Positions 26,824 to 35,142 of a stretch of DNA of 64,000 nucleotides are shown here, one piece after another (the first letter of the stretch is position 1; the number at the start of each line of letters is the position of its first letter). The stretch spans positions 1 to 64,000 of the forward strand of contig CANMVY010000009.1 of assembly GCA_947501265.1 (NCBI GenBank). The letters run 5' to 3'. Below the pieces are notes generated by a model, which was not told the origin of the DNA, ran no database searches, and worked only from the letters and a program-made list of their open reading frames with translations. The translations under genes and the position numbers were made by a program. The stretch comes from Bacteroidota bacterium (GTDB taxonomy: Bacteria > Bacteroidota > Bacteroidia > UBA7662 > CANHCV01).

Positions 26824-27890
26824 AGTTTTTCGTGATGGCGGGGGAGGTGAGTGGCGATCAACACGCTGCTTCCTTGGTTCGCGCCATTCAAAAGCAAGCG
26901 CCCAGTTCGCAATTCGATTTTTGTGGTGGAGTGGCGCTTGAACGCGAAATACAAAAGCTTTCGCTGATTCCATTGGACCGATTGTCCATCATGGGAATTT
27001 TCAAAGTGATCCAACATTGGAAAACCGTTCGTAATAACTTTCGTGAAGTAAAACAGCACCTGCAATCGAACGCTTTCGATGCGCTAATCCTGGTTGATTA
27101 TCCGGGATTTAATCTGCGCATCGCGCAATGGGCGAAAAAACGAGGGATGAAGGTATTCTTTTACATTTCCCCCACCGTTTGGGCTTGGAAAGAAAGTCGA
27201 ATCAAGATCATTCAGTCTTCGGTGGATCAATTGTATTGCATTCTTCCGTTTGAGCAATCTTTTTACCGTGAAAGGGGAGTGGAGGTGAGCTATTTTGGAA
27301 ATCCAACCGCATCGGAATGGAGAACTGCGGAAATTTCGGAGCGGTTGAATCAAATTGCTTTGTTTCCTGGTAGCAGGAAGCAGGAAATTCAATCGTTAGC
27401 TCCTGCTTATCGGATGTTGATGGACCGATTCCCTTCCGAGAAATTCATCTTATCCTGCGCTCCAGGAATTGAAGAGAAATGGTTGTTGGAGCAATTTAAT
27501 CATACGGAATGTTCCATTTCTCATCATTCAAAAAGTTTATTGAAGGAAAGTAAGGCTGCTGTTTTGTGCAGTGGTACCGTTTCTTTAGAAGCCGGATTGG
27601 CCAACTGTCCGCAAGTTTTGGTGTACCGATTGGATCGTTTAAGTTGGTTTCTTGCTAAGTTATTGGTGAAATTAAAATACATCAGTTTGGTGAATTTGGT
27701 TCTCGGAAAAATGGAAGTGGAGGAGCTGGTTGGACCTTATTGGGGAGTGGATGAGTTATCGGAATCGTTGAATCGAACATTAGAAAAAAAATCGGGCATA
27801 GCAACCCGTGAAAAATTGTTAGCGGCCTTTGGAGATTTGGAACCTGAGCCGCAAATTGCAGCAGATATTTTGAAAAGAATAAACACATGA
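26820..27890 (+). CDS. lpxB: Lipid-A-disaccharide synthase
   Basis: The 356-residue protein has the LpxB signatures: GEVSGD near the N-terminus, FDFCGGVALE, LSIMGIFKVI, VDYPGFNLRIAQWAK, YISPTVWAWKESR and YFGNP, then a LFPGSRKQEI segment and a C-terminal CSGTVSLEAGLANCPQVLVYR nucleotide-sugar-binding region. It joins UDP-2,3-diacylglucosamine and lipid X to form the lipid A disaccharide, which implies a standard LPS outer membrane. The length is slightly below many proteobacterial homologues. The gene overlaps its neighbours by 4 bases. Confidence 0.95.
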   Translation: MKFFVMAGEVSGDQHAASLVRAIQKQAPSSQFDFCGGVALEREIQKLSLIPLDRLSIMGIFKVIQHWKTVRNNFREVKQHLQSNAFDALILVDYPGFNLRIAQWAKKRGMKVFFYISPTVWAWKESRIKIIQSSVDQLYCILPFEQSFYRERGVEVSYFGNPTASEWRTAEISERLNQIALFPGSRKQEIQSLAPAYRMLMDRFPSEKFILSCAPGIEEKWLLEQFNHTECSISHHSKSLLKESKAAVLCSGTVSLEAGLANCPQVLVYRLDRLSWFLAKLLVKLKYISLVNLVLGKMEVEELVGPYWGVDELSESLNRTLEKKSGIATREKLLAAFGDLEPEPQIAADILKRINT

Positions 27891-28330
27891 TGGCACCCAT
27901 TGAAAATTTTAGGTTGATGTTGATTTTCCGCATCTCCTTGTTTTTTGTCGCATTTTTAGGATTTTGTCCAAGTTTGTTTCACTTGTGGGACTCCGATGCA
28001 CAGATGTATTCGGCCATTGCCGGATTTGTGGTGGTTATTGTGATGTACTTGACTTTACGTCCGGCTTATTACTGTTTTGAAATCAACCGTGGCCATTTGT
28101 GGGTGGCGACCGATCGCGAAGCCGCCAACGAGGTTCATTTGAGCATTCCGCTCCATGAGATCATCGATTACAAATGGCAGGGGCGTAAAGTAGTTTTTTA
28201 TCGGATGTTGGAAAACGGCGCGGTGGCCATCAGTAAACCCACGGATGTGGGGTTGTCGTCACCGAGTCAGAAACGGGCCCTTCGTTCCCTTTTCGAATCG
28301 TTGAAGAAAGATCATCCGTATGTGATTTGA
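27887..28330 (+). CDS. Small membrane protein with two N-terminal helices, unknown function
   Basis: The 147-residue protein has two hydrophobic helices (about 10-30 and 43-60) followed by a soluble C-terminal half with alternating strands (LWVATDREAANEVHLSIPLHEI, WQGRKVVFYRM), reminiscent of a PH-like domain. The family is not recognised. It overlaps the lpxB stop by 4 bases and is the last gene of the eight-gene overlapping run that begins with the phosphoesterase at 20305. Confidence 0.7.
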   Translation: MMAPIENFRLMLIFRISLFFVAFLGFCPSLFHLWDSDAQMYSAIAGFVVVIVMYLTLRPAYYCFEINRGHLWVATDREAANEVHLSIPLHEIIDYKWQGRKVVFYRMLENGAVAISKPTDVGLSSPSQKRALRSLFESLKKDHPYVI

Positions 28331-28491
28331 TGGGGTGATTTTCCACCCATTCCCAAGTCGTTAATGGGCCCTTGAAAGTGTTTCTATATTGGGTTCAACC
28401 AAGGTGTCGGACCTAATTATAGAAAGCGGGGTCTCGATACGTTTCTTTCAGAAAAACTCGACCACCGCGTTGTTGTGATCGACCACCACTT

Positions 28492-28730
28492 GGTTCTCGA
28501 GCATTTCGGTGAACTCAGGGAGTACCAATAAGAAAATTGAACCTCAAGCAAACGGGGGCGACCGCCCCCTACCCAAAGGCAATTTACGGATTTTTTGGGG
28601 AACTAGTCGTATTGAAACGTTTATAAACGTAAGTAAACGATTATAAACGTTTCAATACGACTACCAAAAATCTACATCTTAACTTTACTTCTGGGGAGGG
28701 GTGGGTGTTCCCTGAGTCCAATCGAAGGGA
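28492..28730. repeat. Composite palindromic element, copy B
   Basis: The block order is the same as in copy A at 5305. A left REP-like palindrome spans 28492-28526 (GGTTCTC ... GAGTACC). Next is a GC hairpin GGGGGCGACCGCCCCC, then a perfect 22-bp inverted repeat whose arms run 28605-28626 and 28641-28662 (outer ends AGTCGTATTG and CAATACGACT) around a 14-base loop. Then come the shared stretch TTAACTTTACTTC, the box GGGGAGGGG, and a right REP-like end (TCCCTGAG ... CGAAGGGA, 28709-28730). In copy A the central repeat is a shorter version of the same palindrome. No open frame is evident inside. Confidence 0.8.
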
Positions 28731-28758
28731 ATTTCCGGTGTCTAAAGCTCTCGTTTCT

Positions 28759-28783
28759 GGTGTCTGAGGGCCTCGAAGACACC
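28759..28783. repeat. REP-like palindrome
   Basis: The arms GGTGTCT / AGACACC enclose GAGGGCCTCGA. The sequence resembles, in the opposite orientation, the palindrome at 10693-10721 (GTCTTCGAG...CTCAGAC). Confidence 0.75.
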
Positions 28784-28841
28784 ATTTCCTCCATTCGCTC
28801 TTCAAGTATAAACGCATGCGTTGATACTGTTTCTAAAAACA

Positions 28842-29498
28842 TCACTCTCCAAAAACCCGCCCATCACGCAACTCAATGTTTCGGTGGCTACGCTTGGCCA
28901 ATTCCTCGTTGTGCGTAACAATTAAAAAGCCCTGCTGCTCGTATTCGGCTAAATCGAAAAACAACTGATGTAGAGACTCCGCATTTCGGGTGTCTAAATT
29001 ACCTGAAGGCTCGTCGGCTAAAATCATTTTTGGGCGGTTGATCAAGGCGCGGGCAACGGCAACACGCTGTTGTTCTCCACCCGATAATTGCCCGGGTAAA
29101 TGCGAAACTCGATTCGATAATCCCACTTTTTCCAATAACTCCAATCCGCGCTTTTTCAGCTCTTCTGTTGGTCGATTCCCAATCAAACCGGGCAAAATCA
29201 CGTTTTCTAAAGCAGTAAGTTCTCCCAACAAATGGTGAAATTGAAAAACAAAGCCAATGGATTCATTCCTCCATTTCGCCAATTCCTTTTCTTTCATTCC
29301 TTCCACCGGCACGCCATCCCAAATAACTTTTCCGCTTTGAGGAATCAACAACGTTCCAGCAATGTGCAATAAAGTCGATTTTCCGGCTCCAGAAGGGCCA
29401 ACCAACGTAGTTACTTGTTGAGAAGGAATGTTCAAAGAAACATTTTCCAACACCTTCAACGAACCAAATGAATGAGAAATTTCTTGAAGCTGCAACAT
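28842..29498 (-). CDS. lolD: LolD-like ABC transporter ATP-binding protein
   Basis: The 218-residue ATPase has Walker A ([10 protein letters not shown], 33-42), the signature [15 protein letters not shown], Walker [13 protein letters not shown] and the switch His in VTHNEELA. Short single-domain length, [25 protein letters not shown] and the DEPSGNLD motif place it in the LolD/MacB/FtsE group, most like LolD, which powers lipoprotein release to the periplasmic carrier LolA. The matching permease is probably the one at 3139-4344. It is the last gene of a long minus-strand run and follows the HU-CCDC81/SPOR gene by one base. Confidence 0.88.
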   Translation of the reverse strand: MLQLQEISHSFGSLKVLENVSLNIPSQQVTTLVGPSGAGKSTLLHIAGTLLIPQSGKVIWDGVPVEGMKEKELAKWRNESIGFVFQFHHLLGELTALENVILPGLIGNRPTEELKKRGLELLEKVGLSNRVSHLPGQLSGGEQQRVAVARALINRPKMILADEPSGNLDTRNAESLHQLFFDLAEYEQQGFLIVTHNEELAKRSHRNIELRDGRVFGE

Positions 29499-29499
29499 A

Positions 29500-30441
29500 T
29501 CAGTGCTTCAATATCCAAGCCTCGGAATCTACGTCCAACCGCACTTTTTCCAACGCCTCTAAAGCTTCGTTGCGGGTATCAAAATGCTCTGTGGCTAAAC
29601 GAAAACGACCTATTTCTGGGAAGTTCAAGGCCATCCAATGCAGAGACTTCGCTTTTTCTATTGCTTCGCTTTCCGAAGTGGTAGAGCCAACAATAATGTA
29701 AAAACCAGCTTTTGGGTCTTCAATCTTCACATCTTCTTTCGCTTCAACGTTGGGTAGGGAAGAGGGTTCCGCGGATTTCTGTTGTGGTTCTTCTTTCAAA
29801 GAATCGAAACTGCTAGAAGGTTGGGTTTGAACCAACTGAGCCGTATGATGTGCATCCTTTGACCCATCCGAAAACGGATTCATCCAAAACAAGGTGCCGG
29901 TAAAAATGACCAAAACGATGGAAGCCGCAATCGCCCTCAATGGAAATTTTTTTGGCGAGATCTCCACTCCAGTGGCCTCTTCAAAAACCGATTCAAATTG
30001 TGGGGTAGGAGAGGCGTTGCGCAAAACCGGACGCACTTGTACCGGTGCAAGACCAAAAGATTCGGGTAAAATATGATTCTCTTCAAAGGGAATAAAACGC
30101 CAACTTTCGTCGGGGCGAACCACAAGTTCTCCAACTCCTTCGAAAACCAACCGTTTTTGTTGTTCCAATTCTTCCAATAAAAATTGAACCATTCCCTGAA
30201 CCAATTCGTGCGATTCTTCCGTGGTTAAGTCGAAAGTGCCTTTGAATTCATTTTCCAATACCCCATCGGTCTGAGCAATGGATCGATTGAAAGAAATTTC
30301 TTTTTGAGGAGGAATGATTCGATGCGTTACCGGATGCCATTGTGCCGTTTGATAACGGGCATAAAAAGCCCCAAAACCATGCAAAATTAATGCATCATAC
30401 TTCTCCAAGAGAAATTGTAAACGTTGGGTAAAGGGCATCAT
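29500..30441 (-). CDS. HU-CCDC81-like and SPOR-domain membrane protein
   Basis: The 313-residue protein starts with two HU-CCDC81-type domains of Bacteroidota (about 1-60, FLLEKYDALILHGFGAFYARY; about 60-130, LVQGMVQFLLEELEQQKRLVFEGVGELV). A membrane helix follows (about 171-188, AIAASIVLVIFTGTLFWM), then a Ser/Glu-rich linker, and a C-terminal SPOR domain (about 245-313, AGFYIIVGSTTSESEAIEKA...). SPOR domains bind denuded septal peptidoglycan, so it probably sits at the division site with the N-terminal domains in the cytoplasm. The N-terminal fold is related to HU proteins in shape; DNA binding is not shown. It directly precedes lolD. Confidence 0.88.
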   Translation of the reverse strand: MMPFTQRLQFLLEKYDALILHGFGAFYARYQTAQWHPVTHRIIPPQKEISFNRSIAQTDGVLENEFKGTFDLTTEESHELVQGMVQFLLEELEQQKRLVFEGVGELVVRPDESWRFIPFEENHILPESFGLAPVQVRPVLRNASPTPQFESVFEEATGVEISPKKFPLRAIAASIVLVIFTGTLFWMNPFSDGSKDAHHTAQLVQTQPSSSFDSLKEEPQQKSAEPSSLPNVEAKEDVKIEDPKAGFYIIVGSTTSESEAIEKAKSLHWMALNFPEIGRFRLATEHFDTRNEALEALEKVRLDVDSEAWILKH

Positions 30442-30465
30442 GGCTTCAAAGATAGAAAAAAGTGA

Positions 30466-32109
30466 TCAATGGTTCCAGCGAATCCCCATCAAAACATTGG
30501 GACCATAGGCGGGAACTCCAAAATAAAGCGCATAATTGGTGAATGCCATGTTTTGCAAGCGACCAAAAAAGCTCAATCCTTTTTTCCATTCGTGGTCCAT
30601 GGTGAGCGTCAAATCTGGAACCCATGGAAGGGTAGAAACAGTTTTTTGTCCACCAGCAAAGGTGCGAATTCCCCAAATATGGGCTTCTAATCCCACTTTT
30701 GTTTTGGGCTGAAGCGCATATTTCACGTTTAAATCCAACTTAACTCTTGGGGTGTAATACGCAGCATCCAAGGATGTAGTTTTGAGATTTTGAAGAAGGC
30801 ATCCCATCGACATTTCCCATTGGCCATCAAATTTTTTCTGCAGTGTTCCTTCCAATTTTTGAACCTTGGTTAAAGAATCAAAAGCAACTTGGAAGGTCGA
30901 TTCCATTTGCTGGGGATAGGAAACGTAGAAAGGCATGTTTTGATAGGTCCCAGCACTTGCTTTTGCGGAAATCATCCAGCCCGATTCCAAGGTGTGGTTG
31001 CCAGAAATACCTAGGTTCCAACGTTCCGTGGTGTTCAGCAATAGAGATGGTGTGGACATGAACGGGTTAATTTTGCTCATTTGAGCGTAGGTATTCCATT
31101 GCAAACCGCTGTTGAAAATCACCTTAGCTTGGGTGTTTTCATCCAATTGGTAACCAATAGAAAAGCGGGGGAACAAATGCAATTTGGTTGAATCGGTTAA
31201 ACCCGAGTAACGTTCAGTAACAATTCCCAAGGCAGCCTCGAGTTGAGCTTGGTCTGTTTTTTTCTGGATGGAAGGCGTAATTTCTACCACATTTCGATTG
31301 AATTGAGGAATCACCAATGAGTTCGGATTGAGACCTACCGTTTTAAAACTTACGTCAATCTTGGTCGAAAATGCCGATAATATCACGGGAGATGCCGAAG
31401 CGTAGAGTTGAAGCATTCCCTCCGAAGCTCCGATTTGGTCAACTAAATTTTGGTACCTCACTCCTGCTTTCCACGGAAGAAATTCCGATTTTCCGGCTAC
31501 CTCTCCATCGAAGCCGAATTGGCGGTAGGAATTGGATAGCGAATCGCGAACAAGGCTGTCGGTGGCCCAACCGTAGCGGCGGTTCCAACGATGGTCAAAA
31601 TCTACGCCCACCTTACCGCCGAATGCAGCAGATTGAAACTGGTCTTCCAAGCGAATGCGCGAGTCGGAATAGTGGGGATTTAACGTTGAATCTGCCAAAT
31701 TCAATTTGCCAAACGCACTTTGATGACCAACGTGAACCAGCAGCAAATTGCTTTTGGCTGAAAACCCGCCGTCGTATCCAAACACGGGATTGATGGTAGA
31801 TCCGAATCCGGCTAACAAGGTGTTTTTGGGAGTTTTTAAATCGGTCACACCGCGAAATGATGACGGTGCTTTAAATTCGGGTTTAAATTTTGGCGAAAGG
31901 TATCGTTCGATTCGGGTGTATTTGAACACCGGTTTTTCCTTTTCAATTTCAGGTAAACTGGGTTTGAAAATCATTTTTGTGGGATCCAATAAATTCGGTT
32001 TATAGGTGTTAACCACCATCACAGAATCTACTTTTAATCCGGTTCTGGGTTGAGCCCAAACCGCTAAAGTTCCCAAAATCGAGATGGAAAAGAGCAGTCT
32101 TTTTTTCAT
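30466..32109 (-). CDS. Outer-membrane beta-barrel protein
   Basis: The 547-residue protein has a signal peptide (KKRLLFSISILGTLAVWAQ), a short N-terminal proline- and lysine-rich region (about 20-95), and then a long series of alternating strands with aromatic ends, as expected for a TonB-receptor-size barrel without a visible plug domain. The C-terminus ends in GPNVLMGIRWNH, a barrel-like last strand. In Bacteroidota, proteins of this type often follow a large TPR protein gene, as here. The gene lies 2 bases downstream of the TPR gene. The specific substrate or partner is unknown. Confidence 0.75.
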   Translation of the reverse strand: MKKRLLFSISILGTLAVWAQPRTGLKVDSVMVVNTYKPNLLDPTKMIFKPSLPEIEKEKPVFKYTRIERYLSPKFKPEFKAPSSFRGVTDLKTPKNTLLAGFGSTINPVFGYDGGFSAKSNLLLVHVGHQSAFGKLNLADSTLNPHYSDSRIRLEDQFQSAAFGGKVGVDFDHRWNRRYGWATDSLVRDSLSNSYRQFGFDGEVAGKSEFLPWKAGVRYQNLVDQIGASEGMLQLYASASPVILSAFSTKIDVSFKTVGLNPNSLVIPQFNRNVVEITPSIQKKTDQAQLEAALGIVTERYSGLTDSTKLHLFPRFSIGYQLDENTQAKVIFNSGLQWNTYAQMSKINPFMSTPSLLLNTTERWNLGISGNHTLESGWMISAKASAGTYQNMPFYVSYPQQMESTFQVAFDSLTKVQKLEGTLQKKFDGQWEMSMGCLLQNLKTTSLDAAYYTPRVKLDLNVKYALQPKTKVGLEAHIWGIRTFAGGQKTVSTLPWVPDLTLTMDHEWKKGLSFFGRLQNMAFTNYALYFGVPAYGPNVLMGIRWNH

Positions 32110-32111
32110 GA

Positions 32112-35100
32112 TTATTGTCCTCCCTCCATTTTTTTATAATCTTCCAATTTCTTTTTCGCCTCTTCCAAAAGCTCGGGTTGATCTTCATTCTCGATCAATC
32201 CTTCCAAAGTAGCGATGGCTTGGAAGATGTTTTTCTGTGCCACGTAGCTATCGGCCAACAGCATGAATCCTTTCGAAATCCAGGTGCCGTAAAAAGGTAA
32301 TTTTTCGGTTAAGTCGAAAATTGCGTTTTGGCATTTGTCCTGTTTCCCTTGTTTGAAATAAATCATGGCTTGCAGGTATCGTGCTTCAGCTGCTTTTTCA
32401 TCTTTCACCTGGTTCAATACTTTCTCCAAAGCGGTGAAAGCTGCTCCCAAATTGTTGTTTTCAATTTCAGCTTTACCCAAATACAAATTTGCCAAAGCCT
32501 GCATTTCAGTTGGTACAGAACGGCTGTTCAACAATCGTTCTGCAGCTTTTTTACAATCTCCGTAATTTCCAAGGGCAAACAAACACTGGGTTTCGCCGGC
32601 CTTCGCATCCAACAAATTTCCTTCCGATAAAGCGAACTTTTGTAGCTCCTGGAAGAATTGAAGGGCTTTCGAGTAATTTTTCAATTGAAACGCCAACCGA
32701 GCCGCGTTGATGTAAGATGCTTCGGAATAAGAATTTCGTTTTTGGGCAATGATATACTCGTAATCTTCCAAGGCTTGGGTACGGAAATTCATGCGATTGT
32801 AACACTCTGCTCGCAAGAAATGCGCTTTGTCAACAAATAAACCTTGAGGGAATTTCTTGAGGTAATTGGAATAATCGTCAACGGCATCCTTGCAAATGTT
32901 TTTCTTTCTAAACTGATTCTCGGCGGCAAGGAAAGTCAACGAATCTTGCTTCGCTTCTGAAGGTTGGTTGTTGGAGTGAATGCTAGCGTATTTCAAATAA
33001 TCGTCTACCCGATTCAGCGTGCTGTAAATGTTTTCCAAGGTCTCCATCGCATCTTCAGATTCGTTGGTTCGTGGATAATTTTCAACTACTTGCTTTAAGG
33101 TTACAATGGCATCTTCGTATTTCTCCAAATTGTATTCAATCAATCCTTTGGTAAGGAAAGCCTTCTTCAAATAAGCACTTTCTTTTCGTTCAGAAATCAA
33201 CTGCTGAAGAACCACCAAAGCTTCATCAAACTTTACCTGGGTGAAGTACATGCTGGCAATTTCCAACAAAACTTGATCTTTGTAAGCGGAGTTGGGGTAT
33301 TTAAACAAAAGCGTTTTTAGCTGTTCTAATTTGTCGTTTGTTTTTCCTTCTAAACCGGTTAAAATAGCCATTTGCAACTCGGCGTACTCGGCCCCCGGCC
33401 ATTGGTTTTTGCTGATTTCACCATAGGCGTTTTTGGCACTAGCGTAATTGCCTGAAAGAAAATGAAGATCGCCCAAACGGCCATACAAATCGGCGGCAAA
33501 ACCTTGCCCTAAAACTTTCAAAGCCGCTATACGATTCAGCTCAAATTCGTTGGCAGCTTTCGAAAATTCGGCAGCCGCTTGTGCATTTTTTAATGTTTTG
33601 TAATAGCTGTAACCCAAGGTGTAACGAGCAACCATGGGCGATGATTCGATGGGTAATTTGAAAGTTTCCTCGTACTGATTCAAGAACTTTTGATGGGAGA
33701 AGTTGCATCCTGCATAATCTCCTTGTTTGAAGAGGGCTTCAGCACGCCAGAAATGGGATAAAATTTCAATTTTCTTATCCACCAAATGCTGTTGTGATTT
33801 GTAAAAACAATTAATGGCTTCTTTGTAGTCTCCGGCATTGTAAAGTTCTACACCGCGGTAATAGGAAGCACGTTGATAGGTTTTCTTCGTAACATAATCG
33901 AATTCAGGAATCTTCTCTAAAATTTCTAAGGCCGATTTAAAGTCGTTGGCTTCCAATAGCATGGTAGAAAGAAGTTCCCTCGCTTTGGTGTTGAATTTGC
34001 TTTTGGGGTAATCCTTGATAAAGTTTTGAAGAGCCGGAAGTGCTCCAACCAATTGACCTAATTCGTACGATAGCTGAGCATATTGGAAAGAACTTTCCTC
34101 TTTTAAAATGGGATCGAAATTCATTTTTGAAGCAGCCTGAAACGCCAATCGCGCCTGGTCTTTGTTCCCATTTTCCAAAAGCGAATGCGCGAGGTAATAG
34201 GTGGCATTCTGACCCATGGAGTCTTTCTGAACACCTACTTTTCCCAATGGATCCAATGCTTCCTTGTAATCTTTGATGAAGAAAGACGACAAACCAAGGT
34301 AGTAATTTTCTGTTGGGCTTAACTTCTCAGATTGACTGGTTTTCTTCAAAAAAGATTGGCATTTGAAATAGTCTTTGGTTTGGAAATAAGCTAAACCAAG
34401 CAAGCGGTAAAGAGCAATTTCTTCACTTCCTGAAATGTTTCCAACTTTATTTTGAGCGTAAGAAATAACCTCTGAATATTGTTTTAACTCGTACAACAAC
34501 TCCGCCACTTTTACGATGGCTTCTTTGGAGTAACTGGGGTCGGCATCAATTTTTTTGTATTGTTCGATGGCCTTTTGGTAATCCTTTTCTGAGATTAAAA
34601 TGTACGCTAACAGGTAATTTACCTGCCCTTTGTAGGGGGAGGGAAGTTCTTTGATGTCGTTCAGCAGGTTTTTTGCATTCTTGTAATTCCCCTTTTGAAA
34701 TTGACAAACGCCCGTCATGTAATTGATCTGAATCAGCTCATCGGCTTGAAATTGTTCTTTATTTTGAATCGATTGAAGTTGATTCAAGGCTTTGGGGTAG
34801 TCTTTTTTCTGAAAAGAGGAGGTTCCAACGATCCACCAACCTAAATCTTGGTAGGAACTGTTTCCCTCTTGAAGGAATTGCTCCAATTGATTGATTTTTT
34901 CAGGATGATTCTTTGCATCGCAAATCATTCGAAGGGTTTTCCAATCTCGTTGTTCAAAGAGTTGAGGAGAAATTTTCTCCAATTCATTGAGGGAGGAAAG
35001 ACAAGGCAACCAAGCTCGATGCTCTAATTGGAAATGAACATCCCGCTGAAGAACCCATTCGGGTTGCATTCCAAGATTCCTTTGGGCCAAAACAACCGAA

Positions 35101-35141
35101 GTTGAAAATCCAAAAAGAAAAAGAACCAAAAGTTTTTTCAT
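32112..35141 (-). CDS. Giant tetratricopeptide-repeat periplasmic protein
   Basis: The 1009-residue protein has a signal peptide (KKLLVLFLFGFSTSVVLAQ) and is almost entirely TPR-like helical hairpins. Recurrent motifs include KGNYKNAKNLL, EKDYQKAIEQYKKI, AGDYKEAINCFYKSQ, LEKYEDAIVTLKQVVENYPR and GKQDKCQNAIFDL. At least 20 units can be picked out by eye. Such proteins are docking platforms in the periplasm or at the outer membrane. It is flanked by a TonB-dependent receptor gene (1 base upstream) and the barrel gene (2 bases downstream), so the three likely act together at the outer membrane. Confidence 0.85.
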   Translation of the reverse strand: MKKLLVLFLFGFSTSVVLAQRNLGMQPEWVLQRDVHFQLEHRAWLPCLSSLNELEKISPQLFEQRDWKTLRMICDAKNHPEKINQLEQFLQEGNSSYQDLGWWIVGTSSFQKKDYPKALNQLQSIQNKEQFQADELIQINYMTGVCQFQKGNYKNAKNLLNDIKELPSPYKGQVNYLLAYILISEKDYQKAIEQYKKIDADPSYSKEAIVKVAELLYELKQYSEVISYAQNKVGNISGSEEIALYRLLGLAYFQTKDYFKCQSFLKKTSQSEKLSPTENYYLGLSSFFIKDYKEALDPLGKVGVQKDSMGQNATYYLAHSLLENGNKDQARLAFQAASKMNFDPILKEESSFQYAQLSYELGQLVGALPALQNFIKDYPKSKFNTKARELLSTMLLEANDFKSALEILEKIPEFDYVTKKTYQRASYYRGVELYNAGDYKEAINCFYKSQQHLVDKKIEILSHFWRAEALFKQGDYAGCNFSHQKFLNQYEETFKLPIESSPMVARYTLGYSYYKTLKNAQAAAEFSKAANEFELNRIAALKVLGQGFAADLYGRLGDLHFLSGNYASAKNAYGEISKNQWPGAEYAELQMAILTGLEGKTNDKLEQLKTLLFKYPNSAYKDQVLLEIASMYFTQVKFDEALVVLQQLISERKESAYLKKAFLTKGLIEYNLEKYEDAIVTLKQVVENYPRTNESEDAMETLENIYSTLNRVDDYLKYASIHSNNQPSEAKQDSLTFLAAENQFRKKNICKDAVDDYSNYLKKFPQGLFVDKAHFLRAECYNRMNFRTQALEDYEYIIAQKRNSYSEASYINAARLAFQLKNYSKALQFFQELQKFALSEGNLLDAKAGETQCLFALGNYGDCKKAAERLLNSRSVPTEMQALANLYLGKAEIENNNLGAAFTALEKVLNQVKDEKAAEARYLQAMIYFKQGKQDKCQNAIFDLTEKLPFYGTWISKGFMLLADSYVAQKNIFQAIATLEGLIENEDQPELLEEAKKKLEDYKKMEGGQ

Positions 35142-35142
35142 A

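Larger units (their letters stand above)
28331..28841. other. Convergent intergenic region carrying composite palindromic repeats
   Basis: No convincing gene is present in about 510 bases between two convergent genes. The space is mostly filled by the second copy of the composite palindromic element (28492-28730) and a further REP-like palindrome at 28759-28783. Hairpins here may also separate the two converging transcripts. Confidence 0.7.

Noticed and set aside
28331-28841. Insertion sequence remnant
   Set aside because: There is palindromic structure, but no transposase fragment, so it is described as a repeat element only.
30446-30676. Small minus-strand frame at the end of the barrel gene
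   Set aside because: It is an out-of-frame shadow of the barrel gene and has no ribosome site.
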